NCBI GenBank assembly: GCA_027294455.1
Contig: JAPULZ010000113.1
Coordinates: forward strand, 1 to 40,727
From: Gemmatimonadota bacterium
Lineage (GTDB): Bacteria > Gemmatimonadota > Gemmatimonadetes > Gemmatimonadales > GWC2-71-9
Length of the DNA stretch: 40,727 nt
Reading direction: 5' to 3'
The notes under the pieces were generated by a model that worked only from the letters and a program-made list of their open reading frames with translations, searched no databases and was not told the origin of the DNA. Made by a program: the position numbers and the translations under genes. This document shows positions 24,939 through 33,882 of the stretch, in pieces; the stretch's first letter is position 1; every line of letters starts with the position of its first letter.

Positions 24939-26170
24939 TGCAGATATTCGAAGGCGTCGGCATCGCCCTCGATTCGATTCGCGCCAACAAGGGACGCGCC
25001 GCGCTCACGATCCTCGGGGTGTCCATCGGCGTGGCCGTGGTCATGGTCATCGCCGCGATGATCACCGGCCTCAACCGCGGCGTCACCGACCTGGTCGAAC
25101 AACTCGGGCCGCGAACATTCTTCGTGGTGCGTTACTTCCAGGGTGGCATAAACATCTCCGACGGATCCGACCGCCGGGAATTGCGCCGGCGCACCCGCCC
25201 GCTCACCCTGGACGAGGCCGAGCTCCTGGAAGAACTCGACAGTGTCGAGTTCCTCGTCGTGCGCAGTGAAACGCGGGCGAGCATCGAATTCCAAAACGTC
25301 GATCTGGAATCGGTCAACATCGCCGGGCGGGGCACCCAGTGGCTCCGCGTGAGCGGGGGCGACGTCTTCTCCGGCCGGAGCTTCACGGAGGTCGAACAAC
25401 AAACGCGCGCGCGTGTCGCCGTGGTGAACGAAGCGCTCGCAGAGCAATTGTTCAGCCAGCTCGACCCCATCGGCCAGCGGATCAAAATCCGCGGGATGCC
25501 TTACCGGGTGATCGGCGTCTACGCCCCGCCACCCAGCCTGTTCGGCGAGGGTGCCACGCCCCAGGCGATCATCCCACACGGAACCTATGACCGGAACGTC
25601 ACGCGCTTTCGCGGCCGCATAGCGTTCATGCTGGCCCCGCCGCCCCACATCACGGTCCGCGAGGCCATCGACGACGTGACCGGCGCGTTGCGAAGCCACC
25701 GGGGACTGCGCCCGGGCCAGGACAATACGTTCGACGTCGTCACCCAGGACAGACTGCTCGAGAGCTGGAACGGCATGACCGCCGTGTTCTTCATGGTCAT
25801 GCTCGGCCTGTCGAGCGTGGGTCTGCTCGTGGGCGGCGTGGGCGTGATCGCCATCATGATGATCTCGGTGACCGAACGCACTCGTGAGATCGGGGTGCGC
25901 AAGGCGTTGGGGGCCACGCGGCGCGAGATCTTGTGGCAGTTCCTCGTGGAGGCCTCCACCCTCACCATGGTGGGTGGCGCGATCGGCATGCTGCTGGGCG
26001 GTGGCCTCACGTTGCTCGCCAGAGCCCTCACGCCCCTTCCCGCCGTCGTGCCGCTGTGGTCGGTGGTGGTCGCGCTGGGGGCGTCGGCGTTTACCGGCGT
26101 GGGATTCGGATTGCTCCCGGCCGCACGCGCAGCCCGCTTGGACCCTGTGGAAGCATTGCGATACGAGTGA
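24938..26170 (+). CDS. MacB/FtsX-type ABC transporter permease
   Basis: A 410-residue permease paralogous to its neighbour, starting at ATG 24938 inside a TAATG junction; frames extending upstream lie inside the previous gene. Layout is the same: N-terminal helix (AALTILGVSIGVAVVMVIAAMI), periplasmic domain (about 50-280) with QLDPIGQRIKIRGMPYRVIGV, and a C-terminal FtsX domain with TERTREIGVRKALGATRREI and AARLDPVEALRYE. Two unequal permeases suggest a heterodimer. The cognate ATPase is not encoded before, between or after these genes. A short hairpin follows the TGA. Confidence 0.93.
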   Translation: MQIFEGVGIALDSIRANKGRAALTILGVSIGVAVVMVIAAMITGLNRGVTDLVEQLGPRTFFVVRYFQGGINISDGSDRRELRRRTRPLTLDEAELLEELDSVEFLVVRSETRASIEFQNVDLESVNIAGRGTQWLRVSGGDVFSGRSFTEVEQQTRARVAVVNEALAEQLFSQLDPIGQRIKIRGMPYRVIGVYAPPPSLFGEGATPQAIIPHGTYDRNVTRFRGRIAFMLAPPPHITVREAIDDVTGALRSHRGLRPGQDNTFDVVTQDRLLESWNGMTAVFFMVMLGLSSVGLLVGGVGVIAIMMISVTERTREIGVRKALGATRREILWQFLVEASTLTMVGGAIGMLLGGGLTLLARALTPLPAVVPLWSVVVALGASAFTGVGFGLLPAARAARLDPVEALRYE

Positions 26171-26176
26171 GTTGTG

Positions 26177-26210
26177 GTGGCTAGGGTGCTAGCCACAGAG
26201 AAACACAGAA
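26177..26210 (+). repeat. Degenerate half-copy of the palindromic repeat with a short hairpin
   Basis: Six bases after the permease stop, GTGGCTAG (26177-26184) and CTAGCCAC (26189-26196) form a perfect 8-bp stem with loop GGTG. The right arm runs into TAGCCACAGAGAAACACAGAA (26190-26210), which matches one arm of the repeats at 12667 and 29669 with a few changes and an indel. The matching inverted arm is missing, so this is a decayed or rearranged copy. Confidence 0.55.
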
Positions 26211-26676
26211 GCATGAATCGTGGCGTGACAGGACTGGGGCCTTCTATCACGGACAAAACCAAAATCATGATCGGGTTGTAGTGCGCCGACTGATCCTACC
26301 CGCCAGGAAAGCCCCGCGAGCCATAGCCCAACCACGACAAACCCGACGAGCATTCTAAGGGTGCGGCCATCTTGTGGTTCAACGACGACCGCCCCAGGCG
26401 CCGAGGGGGCCAAGAGACGGGAACAGAAGCGATGTTGCAGCAGGCCGAGTATGTGGCCAAGGCGGGTAACGTGAACGACGCCGTCAGCGTCTTCGCCGAG
26501 ATCACCAACCTGTATCGGTAGGTGATGGATTTCGTGATCGCAAACGCGGCTCCGCCAGAGTTGCATCGACGCAACATCCCTGGAGGCGATGGGACAACGG
26601 TACTCTGGTGCCTTCTGCTGCGGATCGTGGTTGAGCCGTTTGTGCTGGTGTCCAGAGAAAACTAGCTTGCATCCCC
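26211..26676. other. Gene-poor region with a possible coding relic
   Basis: About 465 bases with no intact gene I can support. One plus-strand frame reads fluently from about 26342 to 26663 with one in-frame TAG at 26519-26521; its best part, MLQQAEYVAKAGNVNDAV followed by SVFAEITNLYR, has the look of a TPR-like helical pair. The opposite strand has an open frame of 125 codons over the same bases, which I take as a shadow. The region may be a gene remnant; no promoter for bshB1 was recognised in it. Confidence 0.3.
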
Positions 26677-27396
26677 ATGGAACCTGTCGATCTCCTGGCC
26701 ATCGCCGCCCACCGCGATGACGTCGAACTCACCTGCGCGGGAACGCTGATCAAGATGCAGCGGGCCGGCTACCGTACGGGCATCGTCGATCTCACGGCGG
26801 GGGAGACCGGCACATTGGGCGACACCGAGACGCGCGCCGCTGAAGCCGTTCAGGCGGCGGAAGTCATGAAAGTGTCCGAGCGGGTAAACGCCGGGCTGCC
26901 GGACGCCGGGGTCTTCAATACGGACGAGACCCGCCGGACCGTCGTCGGGTTGATTCGGCAGTTGCGTCCCAAGACCGTGATCATCCCGTTTCCCGCGGGC
27001 CGGCACCCGGACCACCGCATCGCCTCGGAGTTGGCCCGGGACGCCTGCTACCTTGCCAGCCTCGTCAAATACGAGGCGGACGGCGAGCCCCACCGTCCCG
27101 ACAAGGTCCTCTACGCCCAGGCCTATAGAGAGGACCCCGTGAAGCCCACCTTCGTGGTGGACGTCTCCTCCGAGTTCGAGACTAAGATGGAAGCCATCCA
27201 CTGCTACGCCTCCCAGTTCGACGCCGCCACGGCCGCCGGCGAGCTGTTCCCCACTGGCCAGGCCCTCTACGAGCTGATCCGCACCCAGAACGCCCACTAC
27301 GGCAGCCTGATCCGGACAGCTTACGGCGAGCCGTTCTACACCCTGGAGACGGTGCGGGTGGACGACGTGGTCACGATGGGCGTGTCCACGTTCTAG
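26677..27396 (+). CDS. bshB1: BshB1-type N-acetylglucosaminyl-malate deacetylase (bacillithiol synthesis)
   Basis: A 239-residue PIG-L/LmbE-family zinc deacetylase. Metal-site motifs are AHRDDVE (residues 11-17), where the family norm is AHPDDVE, and GRHPDHR (108-114) with H113. The sequence VDLTAGETGTLGDTETRAAEA is characteristic of BshB1 rather than generic LmbE proteins. It should remove acetate from GlcNAc-malate to give GlcN-malate, the second step of bacillithiol synthesis. The next genes encode cysteine desulfurase and MnmA, so thiol and sulfur functions are grouped. bshA and bshC are not in the window. Confidence 0.88.
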   Translation: MEPVDLLAIAAHRDDVELTCAGTLIKMQRAGYRTGIVDLTAGETGTLGDTETRAAEAVQAAEVMKVSERVNAGLPDAGVFNTDETRRTVVGLIRQLRPKTVIIPFPAGRHPDHRIASELARDACYLASLVKYEADGEPHRPDKVLYAQAYREDPVKPTFVVDVSSEFETKMEAIHCYASQFDAATAAGELFPTGQALYELIRTQNAHYGSLIRTAYGEPFYTLETVRVDDVVTMGVSTF

Positions 27397-27434
27397 CAGG
27401 ACCACGCAGGGTGTAGATTCCTTTAGACCGGACC

Positions 27435-28607
27435 ATGAACAAGCCTATTTACCTGGATAACGCCGCCACCACGCCGATTCGGCCCGAGGTGCTGCAGGCC
27501 ATGATGCCGTACCTCACCGACGAGGCGTTCGGCAATCCCAGCTCCATGCACCAGTTCGGGCGGGCCGCCCAGGCCGGCGTCGACACGGCAAGGCGGCAGA
27601 TCGCCGAGGCGTTTGGCACCGAGCCCGGCGACGTCATCTTCACCTCGGGCGGCACCGAGGCCGACAACCTGGCCATAATCGGCGGGGCGTTGGCATCCCA
27701 CCGCCGCGGGGGGCCGTTCCGCGTGGCCGTGGGTCAGGCGGACCACAAGGCGGTGTTGGCCGCCGCCGAGGCGGTGGAACAGGCGGGAGGCGAAGCCCTG
27801 TACCTGCCCGTCGACAGCAACTGCCTGCTTCGGGCGGACGCGGTGCAGGAAGCGCTGGCGAGCAAGCTCGCCGTGTTCAGCATGATGTGGGTCAACAACG
27901 AGATCGGCGTGATCCAGGACGTCCGCGCCGTCGCCGAGCAGTGTGCGGCGACCGGGGCCGTGTTCCACACGGATGCCGTCCAGGCCGTGGGCAAGGTGCC
28001 GTGCCGCATCGACGATTTCCCCTGCACACTGCTCTCCATCTCCGGCCACAAAATCGGCGCGCCCAAGGGTGTCGGCGCGCTGCTGGTGCGGGACCGGACC
28101 GTCGTCGACGCGTTGATCCACGGCGGCGGCCAGCAGTTCGGCATCCGGCCCGGCACCGAGAACGTGGCGGGCATCGTGGCGCTGGGCCAAGCGGTGCGCT
28201 TGGCGGTCCGGGAACAGGAGACCACGCACCAAACCCTCGGTGCGTTGCGGGACGACTTCGAGCGCCGGATGCGCGAGACGTTCCCCGATGCCAAGATCCT
28301 GGCGGCCGACGCCGACCGGGCCCCCCACATCAGCAACCTGTCGCTGCCGGGGATCGACTCCCAAGCGCTCCTGATGCAATGCGATATGGCGGGTGTCGCC
28401 CTCTCGGCCGGTTCGGCCTGCAATACGGGCGCGGCGGAGCCGTCTCATGTCCACGAGGCCATGGGACTACCCACCGACGTCGCGACGGGTGCCGTTCGCT
28501 TTTCCTTTTATAAGCAGAACACGCCACAGGACGTGAATCGGGTCATGGAGATCCTGCCCGGGATCGTGGAGAAGGTGAAGAAGCTAGCCGAGGTACTGGC
28601 GCGATGA
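27435..28607 (+). CDS. Cysteine desulfurase (NifS/IscS family)
   Basis: A 390-residue PLP enzyme. YLDNAATTP opens the protein, [12 protein letters not shown] follows, H104 lies in [21 protein letters not shown] is conserved, the PLP lysine is K206 in [12 protein letters not shown], and the persulfide-forming cysteine is C329 in [10 protein letters not shown]. It removes sulfur from cysteine as a protein persulfide for Fe-S clusters and tRNA thiolation. Its stop overlaps the mnmA start (ATGA), so the immediate partner is probably MnmA. No iscU or iscR is adjacent, supporting a tRNA-thiolation rather than a full ISC role. Confidence 0.94.
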   Translation: MNKPIYLDNAATTPIRPEVLQAMMPYLTDEAFGNPSSMHQFGRAAQAGVDTARRQIAEAFGTEPGDVIFTSGGTEADNLAIIGGALASHRRGGPFRVAVGQADHKAVLAAAEAVEQAGGEALYLPVDSNCLLRADAVQEALASKLAVFSMMWVNNEIGVIQDVRAVAEQCAATGAVFHTDAVQAVGKVPCRIDDFPCTLLSISGHKIGAPKGVGALLVRDRTVVDALIHGGGQQFGIRPGTENVAGIVALGQAVRLAVREQETTHQTLGALRDDFERRMRETFPDAKILAADADRAPHISNLSLPGIDSQALLMQCDMAGVALSAGSACNTGAAEPSHVHEAMGLPTDVATGAVRFSFYKQNTPQDVNRVMEILPGIVEKVKKLAEVLAR

Positions 28608-29668
28608 GCACCGCCCGAAAGAAAGTACTCGTCGCCATGTCGGGGGGCGTTGACTCCTCCGTGGCCGCGGCGCTACTCGTGGACGCCGGGTACGAAGTGG
28701 TGGGAACGACGATGAAGCTGTTCTGCTACGGCGACACCGTCCCCGACCGGCCGTGCTGCTCGCTGGATTCGATTCACGACGCGGCCGCCGTGGCCAACAC
28801 TCTCGGCATTCCACACTATGTCCTCAACTTCGAGAATCGGTTCCGGCGCGACGTCATCGACAACTTCGTGACCGAGTACGAACAGGGCCGCACGCCCATT
28901 CCCTGCGTGCGCTGCAACACGTTCACGAAGTTCCGCGATCTCGTGGCCCACGCCGACGCGCTGGATTGTGATCACATCGCTACAGGCCACTACGTCATCG
29001 CCAGGGACGGCGGCCTCTACCGCGGCGCCGATTCCAACAAGGATCAGACCTACTTCATGTGGGGCATCGATCGCGCCGTGGTGGAGCGCATGCTCACCCC
29101 CGTGGGGGATATCACCAAGGACGAGACGCGCAGCATCGCGCGGCGGTTGGGGCTCGTCACGGCGGACAAGAAGGACTCGGTGGAGATCTGCTTCGTCCCG
29201 GATGGGAATTACCCCGGGGTGCTGGAGCGATACCTGGGCGCGAACACCCCGGCACTGGCCCCCGGCCCCTTCATGAACAGCGCCGGCGAAATCGTCGGCA
29301 CGCACGACGGGTATGCCCGGTACACGATCGGGCAGCGGAAGGGACTACCGGGGGGTTATGCGGAGGCCATGTTCGTGTTGCAAATCGATCCAAGCGAACG
29401 AGCCGTCGTGATCGGCACCGCCGACGAGCTGTACGGCGACCGCGCCGCGCTCTCCGAGGTCCGCTGGCTCGCCGATCCCCTCGATGTCGGCGACGCTTGC
29501 GAGATCCAAATCCGCTACCGCGCCGCCGCGGTGCCTGCCAAGGTGCTCGAGATCGATGCCGCAAGTATCTACCTCGAGCTGGCCGAGCCGGCCCGGGCCA
29601 TCACGCCGGGGCAGTCGGGCGTCTTATACGATGGCCAGCGGTTGCTTGGTGGCGGGATTCTGAATTGA
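28604..29668 (+). CDS. mnmA: tRNA-specific 2-thiouridylase MnmA
   Basis: A 354-residue enzyme that thiolates U34 of tRNA-Lys, -Glu and -Gln. The PP-loop is SGGVDSS (13-19). The two catalytic cysteines are C104 in PCVRCN and C196 in [30 protein letters not shown] and the C-terminal barrel with YTIGQRKGL are typical. The start ATG at 28604 lies within the cysteine desulfurase stop overlap, giving co-translation with its sulfur donor. The palindromic repeat begins immediately after its TGA. Confidence 0.96.
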   Translation: MSTARKKVLVAMSGGVDSSVAAALLVDAGYEVVGTTMKLFCYGDTVPDRPCCSLDSIHDAAAVANTLGIPHYVLNFENRFRRDVIDNFVTEYEQGRTPIPCVRCNTFTKFRDLVAHADALDCDHIATGHYVIARDGGLYRGADSNKDQTYFMWGIDRAVVERMLTPVGDITKDETRSIARRLGLVTADKKDSVEICFVPDGNYPGVLERYLGANTPALAPGPFMNSAGEIVGTHDGYARYTIGQRKGLPGGYAEAMFVLQIDPSERAVVIGTADELYGDRAALSEVRWLADPLDVGDACEIQIRYRAAAVPAKVLEIDAASIYLELAEPARAITPGQSGVLYDGQRLLGGGILN

Positions 29669-29722
29669 GCCACAGAGGACACAGAGACCCCCAAACTCTT
29701 TTTTTTCTGTGTCCTCCGTGGC
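29669..29722. repeat. Imperfect palindromic repeat, copy C; probable bidirectional terminator
   Basis: Arms 29669-29685 (GCCACAGAGGACACAGA) and 29706-29722 are inverted copies with one mismatch, separated by a loop containing an eight-T run. The first arm starts at the base after the mnmA stop, and the second ends 7 bases before the convergent amidohydrolase stop. Arm sequence matches the repeat after the TonB receptor gene. Confidence 0.8.
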
Positions 29723-29729
29723 AAACTAG

Positions 29730-31154
29730 CTAGCGCACCCCGACGACCCCTCGTACTGACTCGATCAGGCGCGGCGAATCATAACCGAGCCCGTCCTTGA
29801 ACACGATGGTGACGTTGCGGATGTCTCGCGGGTTGCTCACCGGATTGCCGTCGATGATAACGAGGTCGGCGATCTTGCCCACCTCGATAGTGCCCAATTC
29901 ATCGTCCACACCGAGGATCTTGGCCCCGTTGGCCGACATGATCTGGATGACCTCCTCGGGAGCGAAGCCGGCTTCGATCAAGAGCTCGTAGTTGCGTTGA
30001 TCGCCGAACCCCGGTAGCGCGCCACCGTTGCCGGTGGGATCCACGCCGGCCGCCAGCAGCCCGCCCGCGTTCACGAACGCCCGCTCGTAGTCCATGGCCT
30101 TCCGGAAGATGCGCGAGATGGACGTGGTACCCGATATATCGAGTTGTTCCCGGGTCCGCAGGTATTCCTGCCGGGGGCCATCGGCCAGGGCCCGGATCAT
30201 GCGCTCGTCGATGGGCGGGCGTCCCGGTACGAAGAGCTCGTACACGGCGAGGGTCGACGTCATGGCCACGCCGCTACCCACCATGTCGCGGAACGTGGCC
30301 TGAACCTCGGGTCCGTCCAGATCCACTTCCATCAGCGCATCGCGGAAATCCATGGGACAGGTATCGTCCGGTTTGTCGGGATCGTAGTCGGTGTTAGTGA
30401 AGAATCCGTGTTCGATGTTGTCGATGCCGAGCGCCACGGCCTCCCGGAAGCTCACGGAGCAGAGATGGCCGGTGACCTTGAGCCCCCTGCTGTGCGCCTC
30501 CTCGATGGCGGCCCCCAACTCCGCACGGCCGATCTGGTTGTACGCCTTGAACCAGGTCGCACCCTCCTCGGCCCAATACGCGACGACGCGGCGCGCATCC
30601 TCCGGCCCCGTGATGTGGTACATGTCGCCGCCGGCACCGGAGGAGCCTTGCAGGTAGGGACCGGTGATGTGCATGCGCGGCCCCGGCGCCCGCCCTCGGT
30701 CGATGTCCCGCTTCAGGTTCAGCTCGGCGTAGGGCGAGCTGCTGCCCGTCGTGCGGATTGTCGTCACCCCGCTGGCGAGGTAGAGGCGCGGCGCGCTGAA
30801 GCTCAGCTGCGCGGAGCGCCCCGTGGTGGTATAGAAGGTGTGGTTGTGCATCCCCACGATTCCCGGGATGACAGTATGGCCCCCCAGGGTCAGGCGCTGC
30901 GCCCCACGAGGCACATCCACGGAGTGGCTTGGACCGACTTGTTGGATCCGACCGTCCGCGATCACGATGGTCTGCCCCTCCCGCGGCGGCCCTCCGGTGC
31001 CGTCGATCACCCGCACGTCGGTCAACGCAATCACCGGCCCATCGATGATGATGAACTCGCGCACTTGTTGAGAAAGCGAACCCGTCGTCTGGGCCGCCGC
31101 AGAACCGATGGTTACCGTGGCCACCGTCATCGCGACCGACATGATTCTTCGCAT
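29730..31154 (-). CDS. Secreted amidohydrolase (imidazolonepropionase-like)
   Basis: A 474-residue metal-dependent hydrolase starting at ATG 31154, which has an AAGGTGGAG ribosome site; a frame from 31187 adds 11 residues without one. A signal peptide ends near GSAAAQ. Amidohydrolase landmarks are the strand ALTDVRVIDGTGG, metal site MHNHTF, the lysine in FKAYNQIG, GHLC, NIEHGFF, the aspartate in AAGVDPTG, and the closing IEVGKIADLVIIDGNP. The HNH in place of the usual HxH is in effect H-x-H. Substrate is unknown; prolidase-like or N-acyl amide hydrolase activities are typical of secreted members. It begins 48 bases after the multicopper oxidase and probably shares its transcript. Confidence 0.88.
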   Translation of the reverse strand: MRRIMSVAMTVATVTIGSAAAQTTGSLSQQVREFIIIDGPVIALTDVRVIDGTGGPPREGQTIVIADGRIQQVGPSHSVDVPRGAQRLTLGGHTVIPGIVGMHNHTFYTTTGRSAQLSFSAPRLYLASGVTTIRTTGSSSPYAELNLKRDIDRGRAPGPRMHITGPYLQGSSGAGGDMYHITGPEDARRVVAYWAEEGATWFKAYNQIGRAELGAAIEEAHSRGLKVTGHLCSVSFREAVALGIDNIEHGFFTNTDYDPDKPDDTCPMDFRDALMEVDLDGPEVQATFRDMVGSGVAMTSTLAVYELFVPGRPPIDERMIRALADGPRQEYLRTREQLDISGTTSISRIFRKAMDYERAFVNAGGLLAAGVDPTGNGGALPGFGDQRNYELLIEAGFAPEEVIQIMSANGAKILGVDDELGTIEVGKIADLVIIDGNPVSNPRDIRNVTIVFKDGLGYDSPRLIESVRGVVGVR

Positions 31155-31202
31155 GATCTCCACCTTTCGACAATTTGCAATCTGCAATTTAGAATCGCAG
31201 TG

Positions 31203-33350
31203 CTAGCTCCCGTCCTCCACAACCTCGAACACCATTCTCATCCCCGCCTCCAGATGCTCGGCGATGTGACAGTGCACCATCCAACGCCCGGGATTGGTCA
31301 ACTCCAACAGAATGTCCGCCGTCGAGCCCACCGGCAGCAGAATCGTATCCTTCCACACCAGGTTGTTGTTCCTGGCGCCGTCTTGCTCGAGCACGAGAAA
31401 CCGTTGCCCATGGATATGAATGGGATGCTGCATGGCATGGAGCGAGTGCCGGTCGTTGGTCAGCCGCACCTTCACCACGTCTCCGACGGTGAAGCGCCAC
31501 TGGACGTCCATGTTCTCGTTTCCCGAGGTCGGGTCGCGCAGGATCCACCGTACCTCGGCAGACGTCGACACCCAGTTCATGATCGGCATGGTCCCGGTCC
31601 ATTCCACCGGACTGAAGTAGATCGAGTCGAGCCGCATCATCCAATCCACCGAAACGGGCAGATCGTGCGTTGCGAGCTGCAGGACGAGATGGTAATCGAC
31701 CGGCCGGTCGAAGAACGGGCGGTATGGGTCGATGCCGGCGATGACGTCGTCGTGCTGCCGCAGCCGGTTGAATTCGGCCGCAAAGTCTTCCGCCGGGGGA
31801 TCCGCTCCCACCGCGATCAACCCCAATGTGTCCACCTCGGCGAAGAACGTCCCGAAGAAGTGGTTCAATCCCTGCACGCGATTGGTCACCGTCGCCACAC
31901 CCGGCGTATCGAAACGCACCTCGACGATGAACCGTTCCGCCGGCGCGATCACGACGCTCTCCACCCACGCTTCCCGCTCGAACTTACCCACGTCGGACCC
32001 CACGACCTTCACGGCCGCTCCACCGAACGAGACGTTGAACGTCCGCGTATTCGACACGTTCGTGAGGAAGAACCGCACGACCTCACCCCGGCCGACCTCC
32101 AGCTCGTAGGTCGGCTCGCCGTTGACGAGCACCACGTTGCCAAAGCGGCCCATGAGCGTGTGTGTCGCCCGGTCGCGCCCGAAGGGCACCAGGCCGTCCG
32201 CCCCCACCAGCAGGTCGTCCAGCATCAGGACTTCTTCGCGGTTGACCGGATTGAAGAATCCCGGGTCAGAGGAGCGCACCAGCATGTTGCCGTACAGTCC
32301 CAGATCCTGCTGGATGTCTTCCCGATGGTGGGGATGGTACCAGTAGATGCCGGCGTCGGGGAAGTACACTTGATACCGAAACGTCTCGTCCGGCATGACC
32401 GCATCCTGCGTGACACCCGGCACGCCGTCGAAGCGGTTGTCCAAACGCAACCCATGCCAATGCACCGTGGTAGGCAGGTCGATGTGATTGGTGAAGTTGA
32501 CGACGATCGTCGCGCCCTGGGACACCTCGATCAACGGGCCGGGGTACTGGGCGTTGAAGCCGTACATGATGAACTCGCGCCCCAACACGTTTCGTCGAAC
32601 CATCACCGCCTCGAGGTCGAGGGTGTCGCCATCGTCCAGTCGCAGCAGTTGCCGAGGTCTCGCGTCGACGATGCGTCGGCCGACGGTGTCGGGGAGAAAC
32701 GGCGCCGTCCGGGGCCTGAGTCCCCGCAGAGCCCACATCATGGGCACGGCAGGATGCATGGGCGGCACGAACCAGCGCTGGTCCCCGGAATTCGCCGCGT
32801 CGTCGCGCACGGCCGGCGCCACCATCATGTGCTGGTCCGGCAGCATCCGCATGCTCGGCGACATGCCCCGCAAGACCAGGCGCCCATCGCGCCGCTCGAC
32901 GTCGGCCGAATTTTCCGCGCTGATCAGCACCATGAATTTGTCAAACTCGACGTGCCCCGCCGCCGTCGACCCGTTGCCGACCGCTCCCAACTTCACCATC
33001 GGGTCGAGCACCGGCGTCGTCACCCATGCGACATACGTAGTATACGGACCAAGCGTGGATGGATCGGGCAGTCCCGCGATGTCGATGGTGATCGCAAATT
33101 GCGGTCGTCCGTCCGGCGTCACCGTCGCCCCGAACGGCGACGGACTGCGGGCCATGCGCACCGTGCCCGTCGCCGCCATGAGATCCGGCGTCGGCACCAG
33201 CACGAGACAGTACAGATCGGCATCCGCGCGCGGCCCCGACACGCCGTCCCAGCACGTCGCCTCCTGGGCCGCGGCATCCGAGACGCTCGCCAGCACAGCA
33301 ACGGCGACCCCAAGCGCGGCCATCCGTGAGAAGGCCAAGGACTTGATCAT
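31203..33350 (-). CDS. Multicopper oxidase with extra N-terminal domain
   Basis: A 715-residue secreted oxidase from ATG 33350, the start of a signal peptide ending DAAAQ; the open frame continues to 34148 but that part overlaps two plus-strand genes and is not protein-like. Residues about 30-210 are an additional domain preceding the cupredoxin part; it has GTVRMARSPSPFG, YTTYVAWVTTP and FDKFMVLISAE. All copper ligands are present: H297/H299 (HWHG), H339/H341 (YHPHH), H642/H645/H647 (HPIHIHG), and H693-C694-H695, H699 and M704 (HCHIAEHLEAGM) for the type 1 site. Laccase-like oxidation of phenols, or oxidation of Cu(I), Mn(II) or Fe(II), is possible. Confidence 0.92.
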   Translation of the reverse strand: MIKSLAFSRMAALGVAVAVLASVSDAAAQEATCWDGVSGPRADADLYCLVLVPTPDLMAATGTVRMARSPSPFGATVTPDGRPQFAITIDIAGLPDPSTLGPYTTYVAWVTTPVLDPMVKLGAVGNGSTAAGHVEFDKFMVLISAENSADVERRDGRLVLRGMSPSMRMLPDQHMMVAPAVRDDAANSGDQRWFVPPMHPAVPMMWALRGLRPRTAPFLPDTVGRRIVDARPRQLLRLDDGDTLDLEAVMVRRNVLGREFIMYGFNAQYPGPLIEVSQGATIVVNFTNHIDLPTTVHWHGLRLDNRFDGVPGVTQDAVMPDETFRYQVYFPDAGIYWYHPHHREDIQQDLGLYGNMLVRSSDPGFFNPVNREEVLMLDDLLVGADGLVPFGRDRATHTLMGRFGNVVLVNGEPTYELEVGRGEVVRFFLTNVSNTRTFNVSFGGAAVKVVGSDVGKFEREAWVESVVIAPAERFIVEVRFDTPGVATVTNRVQGLNHFFGTFFAEVDTLGLIAVGADPPAEDFAAEFNRLRQHDDVIAGIDPYRPFFDRPVDYHLVLQLATHDLPVSVDWMMRLDSIYFSPVEWTGTMPIMNWVSTSAEVRWILRDPTSGNENMDVQWRFTVGDVVKVRLTNDRHSLHAMQHPIHIHGQRFLVLEQDGARNNNLVWKDTILLPVGSTADILLELTNPGRWMVHCHIAEHLEAGMRMVFEVVEDGS

Positions 33351-33442
33351 GTCCGAGAACTTCGCACGAAAGAGAGTCCGACTCAACCCGAGGGTGCTGG
33401 TCGGGATCCAAGCACACCTGTTATGTTTCCATAGAGGTCCGT

Positions 33443-33461
33443 GGCCGTGAAACGAACGGCC
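33443..33461. other. Short hairpin between divergent genes
   Basis: GGCCGT and ACGGCC form a 6-bp stem with a 7-base loop in the 157-base gap between the multicopper oxidase start and the small membrane protein. There is no T-tract, so it is not a terminator; an operator or mere chance is equally possible. Confidence 0.2.
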
Positions 33462-33507
33462 GTGGCGACTCGTAGTTTCACAAGGTGACGCTTCTTGAGG
33501 GCATGGC

Positions 33508-33882
33508 ATGCGGGTGTTCATCGCGCGGATATTCCTCACATCGCTGGGGCTGTGGTTGGCCGATTCTCTGCTGCAGCGCATGAGCTTCGACGACCTGCAG
33601 TCGATGATTCTGTCGGCGTTGCTGCTGGGCCTCGTGAACGCCATCGTCCGCCCCATCGTCGTGCTCCTCACCCTCCCCATCACCTTTCTCACCTTGGGCT
33701 TCTTCATCCTCGTGATCAACGGCGGCATGCTGCTGCTCGTGGCGAAGCTGATGCCGGCATTCCACCTCGACGGGCTCCTCACTGCCATCCTCGCCTCGGT
33801 CGTGGTCGGGCTCACCGGTTGGCTGGCCAACGCCGGCACCCCGTCGAAGAGACGGGACAAGAACCGCATTCTGGTCGGATAG
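33508..33882 (+). CDS. Small membrane protein of the PF04020 'phage holin' family (YvlD-like)
   Basis: A 124-residue protein with four hydrophobic helices: MRVFIARIFLTSLGLWLAD, the second around ILSALLLGLVNAIVRPIVVLLTLP, the third FLTLGFFILVINGGMLLLVAKL, and the fourth near LLTAILASVVVGLTGWLAN. NAIVRPIVVLLTLPITFLTLG is the family signature. Despite the family name these proteins are widespread chromosomal membrane proteins, and no phage gene is nearby. In Bacillus the relative YvlD is envelope-stress linked. Basic C-terminal tail. Function here is unknown. Confidence 0.88.
   Translation: MRVFIARIFLTSLGLWLADSLLQRMSFDDLQSMILSALLLGLVNAIVRPIVVLLTLPITFLTLGFFILVINGGMLLLVAKLMPAFHLDGLLTAILASVVVGLTGWLANAGTPSKRRDKNRILVG

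Noticed and set aside
30144..33329. Very long plus-strand open frame opposite the amidohydrolase and multicopper oxidase
   Set aside because: Its translation is rich in His, Arg, Pro and Gly without any fold or motif, while the minus strand encodes complete enzymes with all active-site residues. It is an antisense shadow of high-GC coding sequence.
33508..33882. Prophage signal from the 'phage holin' family protein
   Set aside because: This family is mostly chromosomal membrane proteins and no other phage gene is present.
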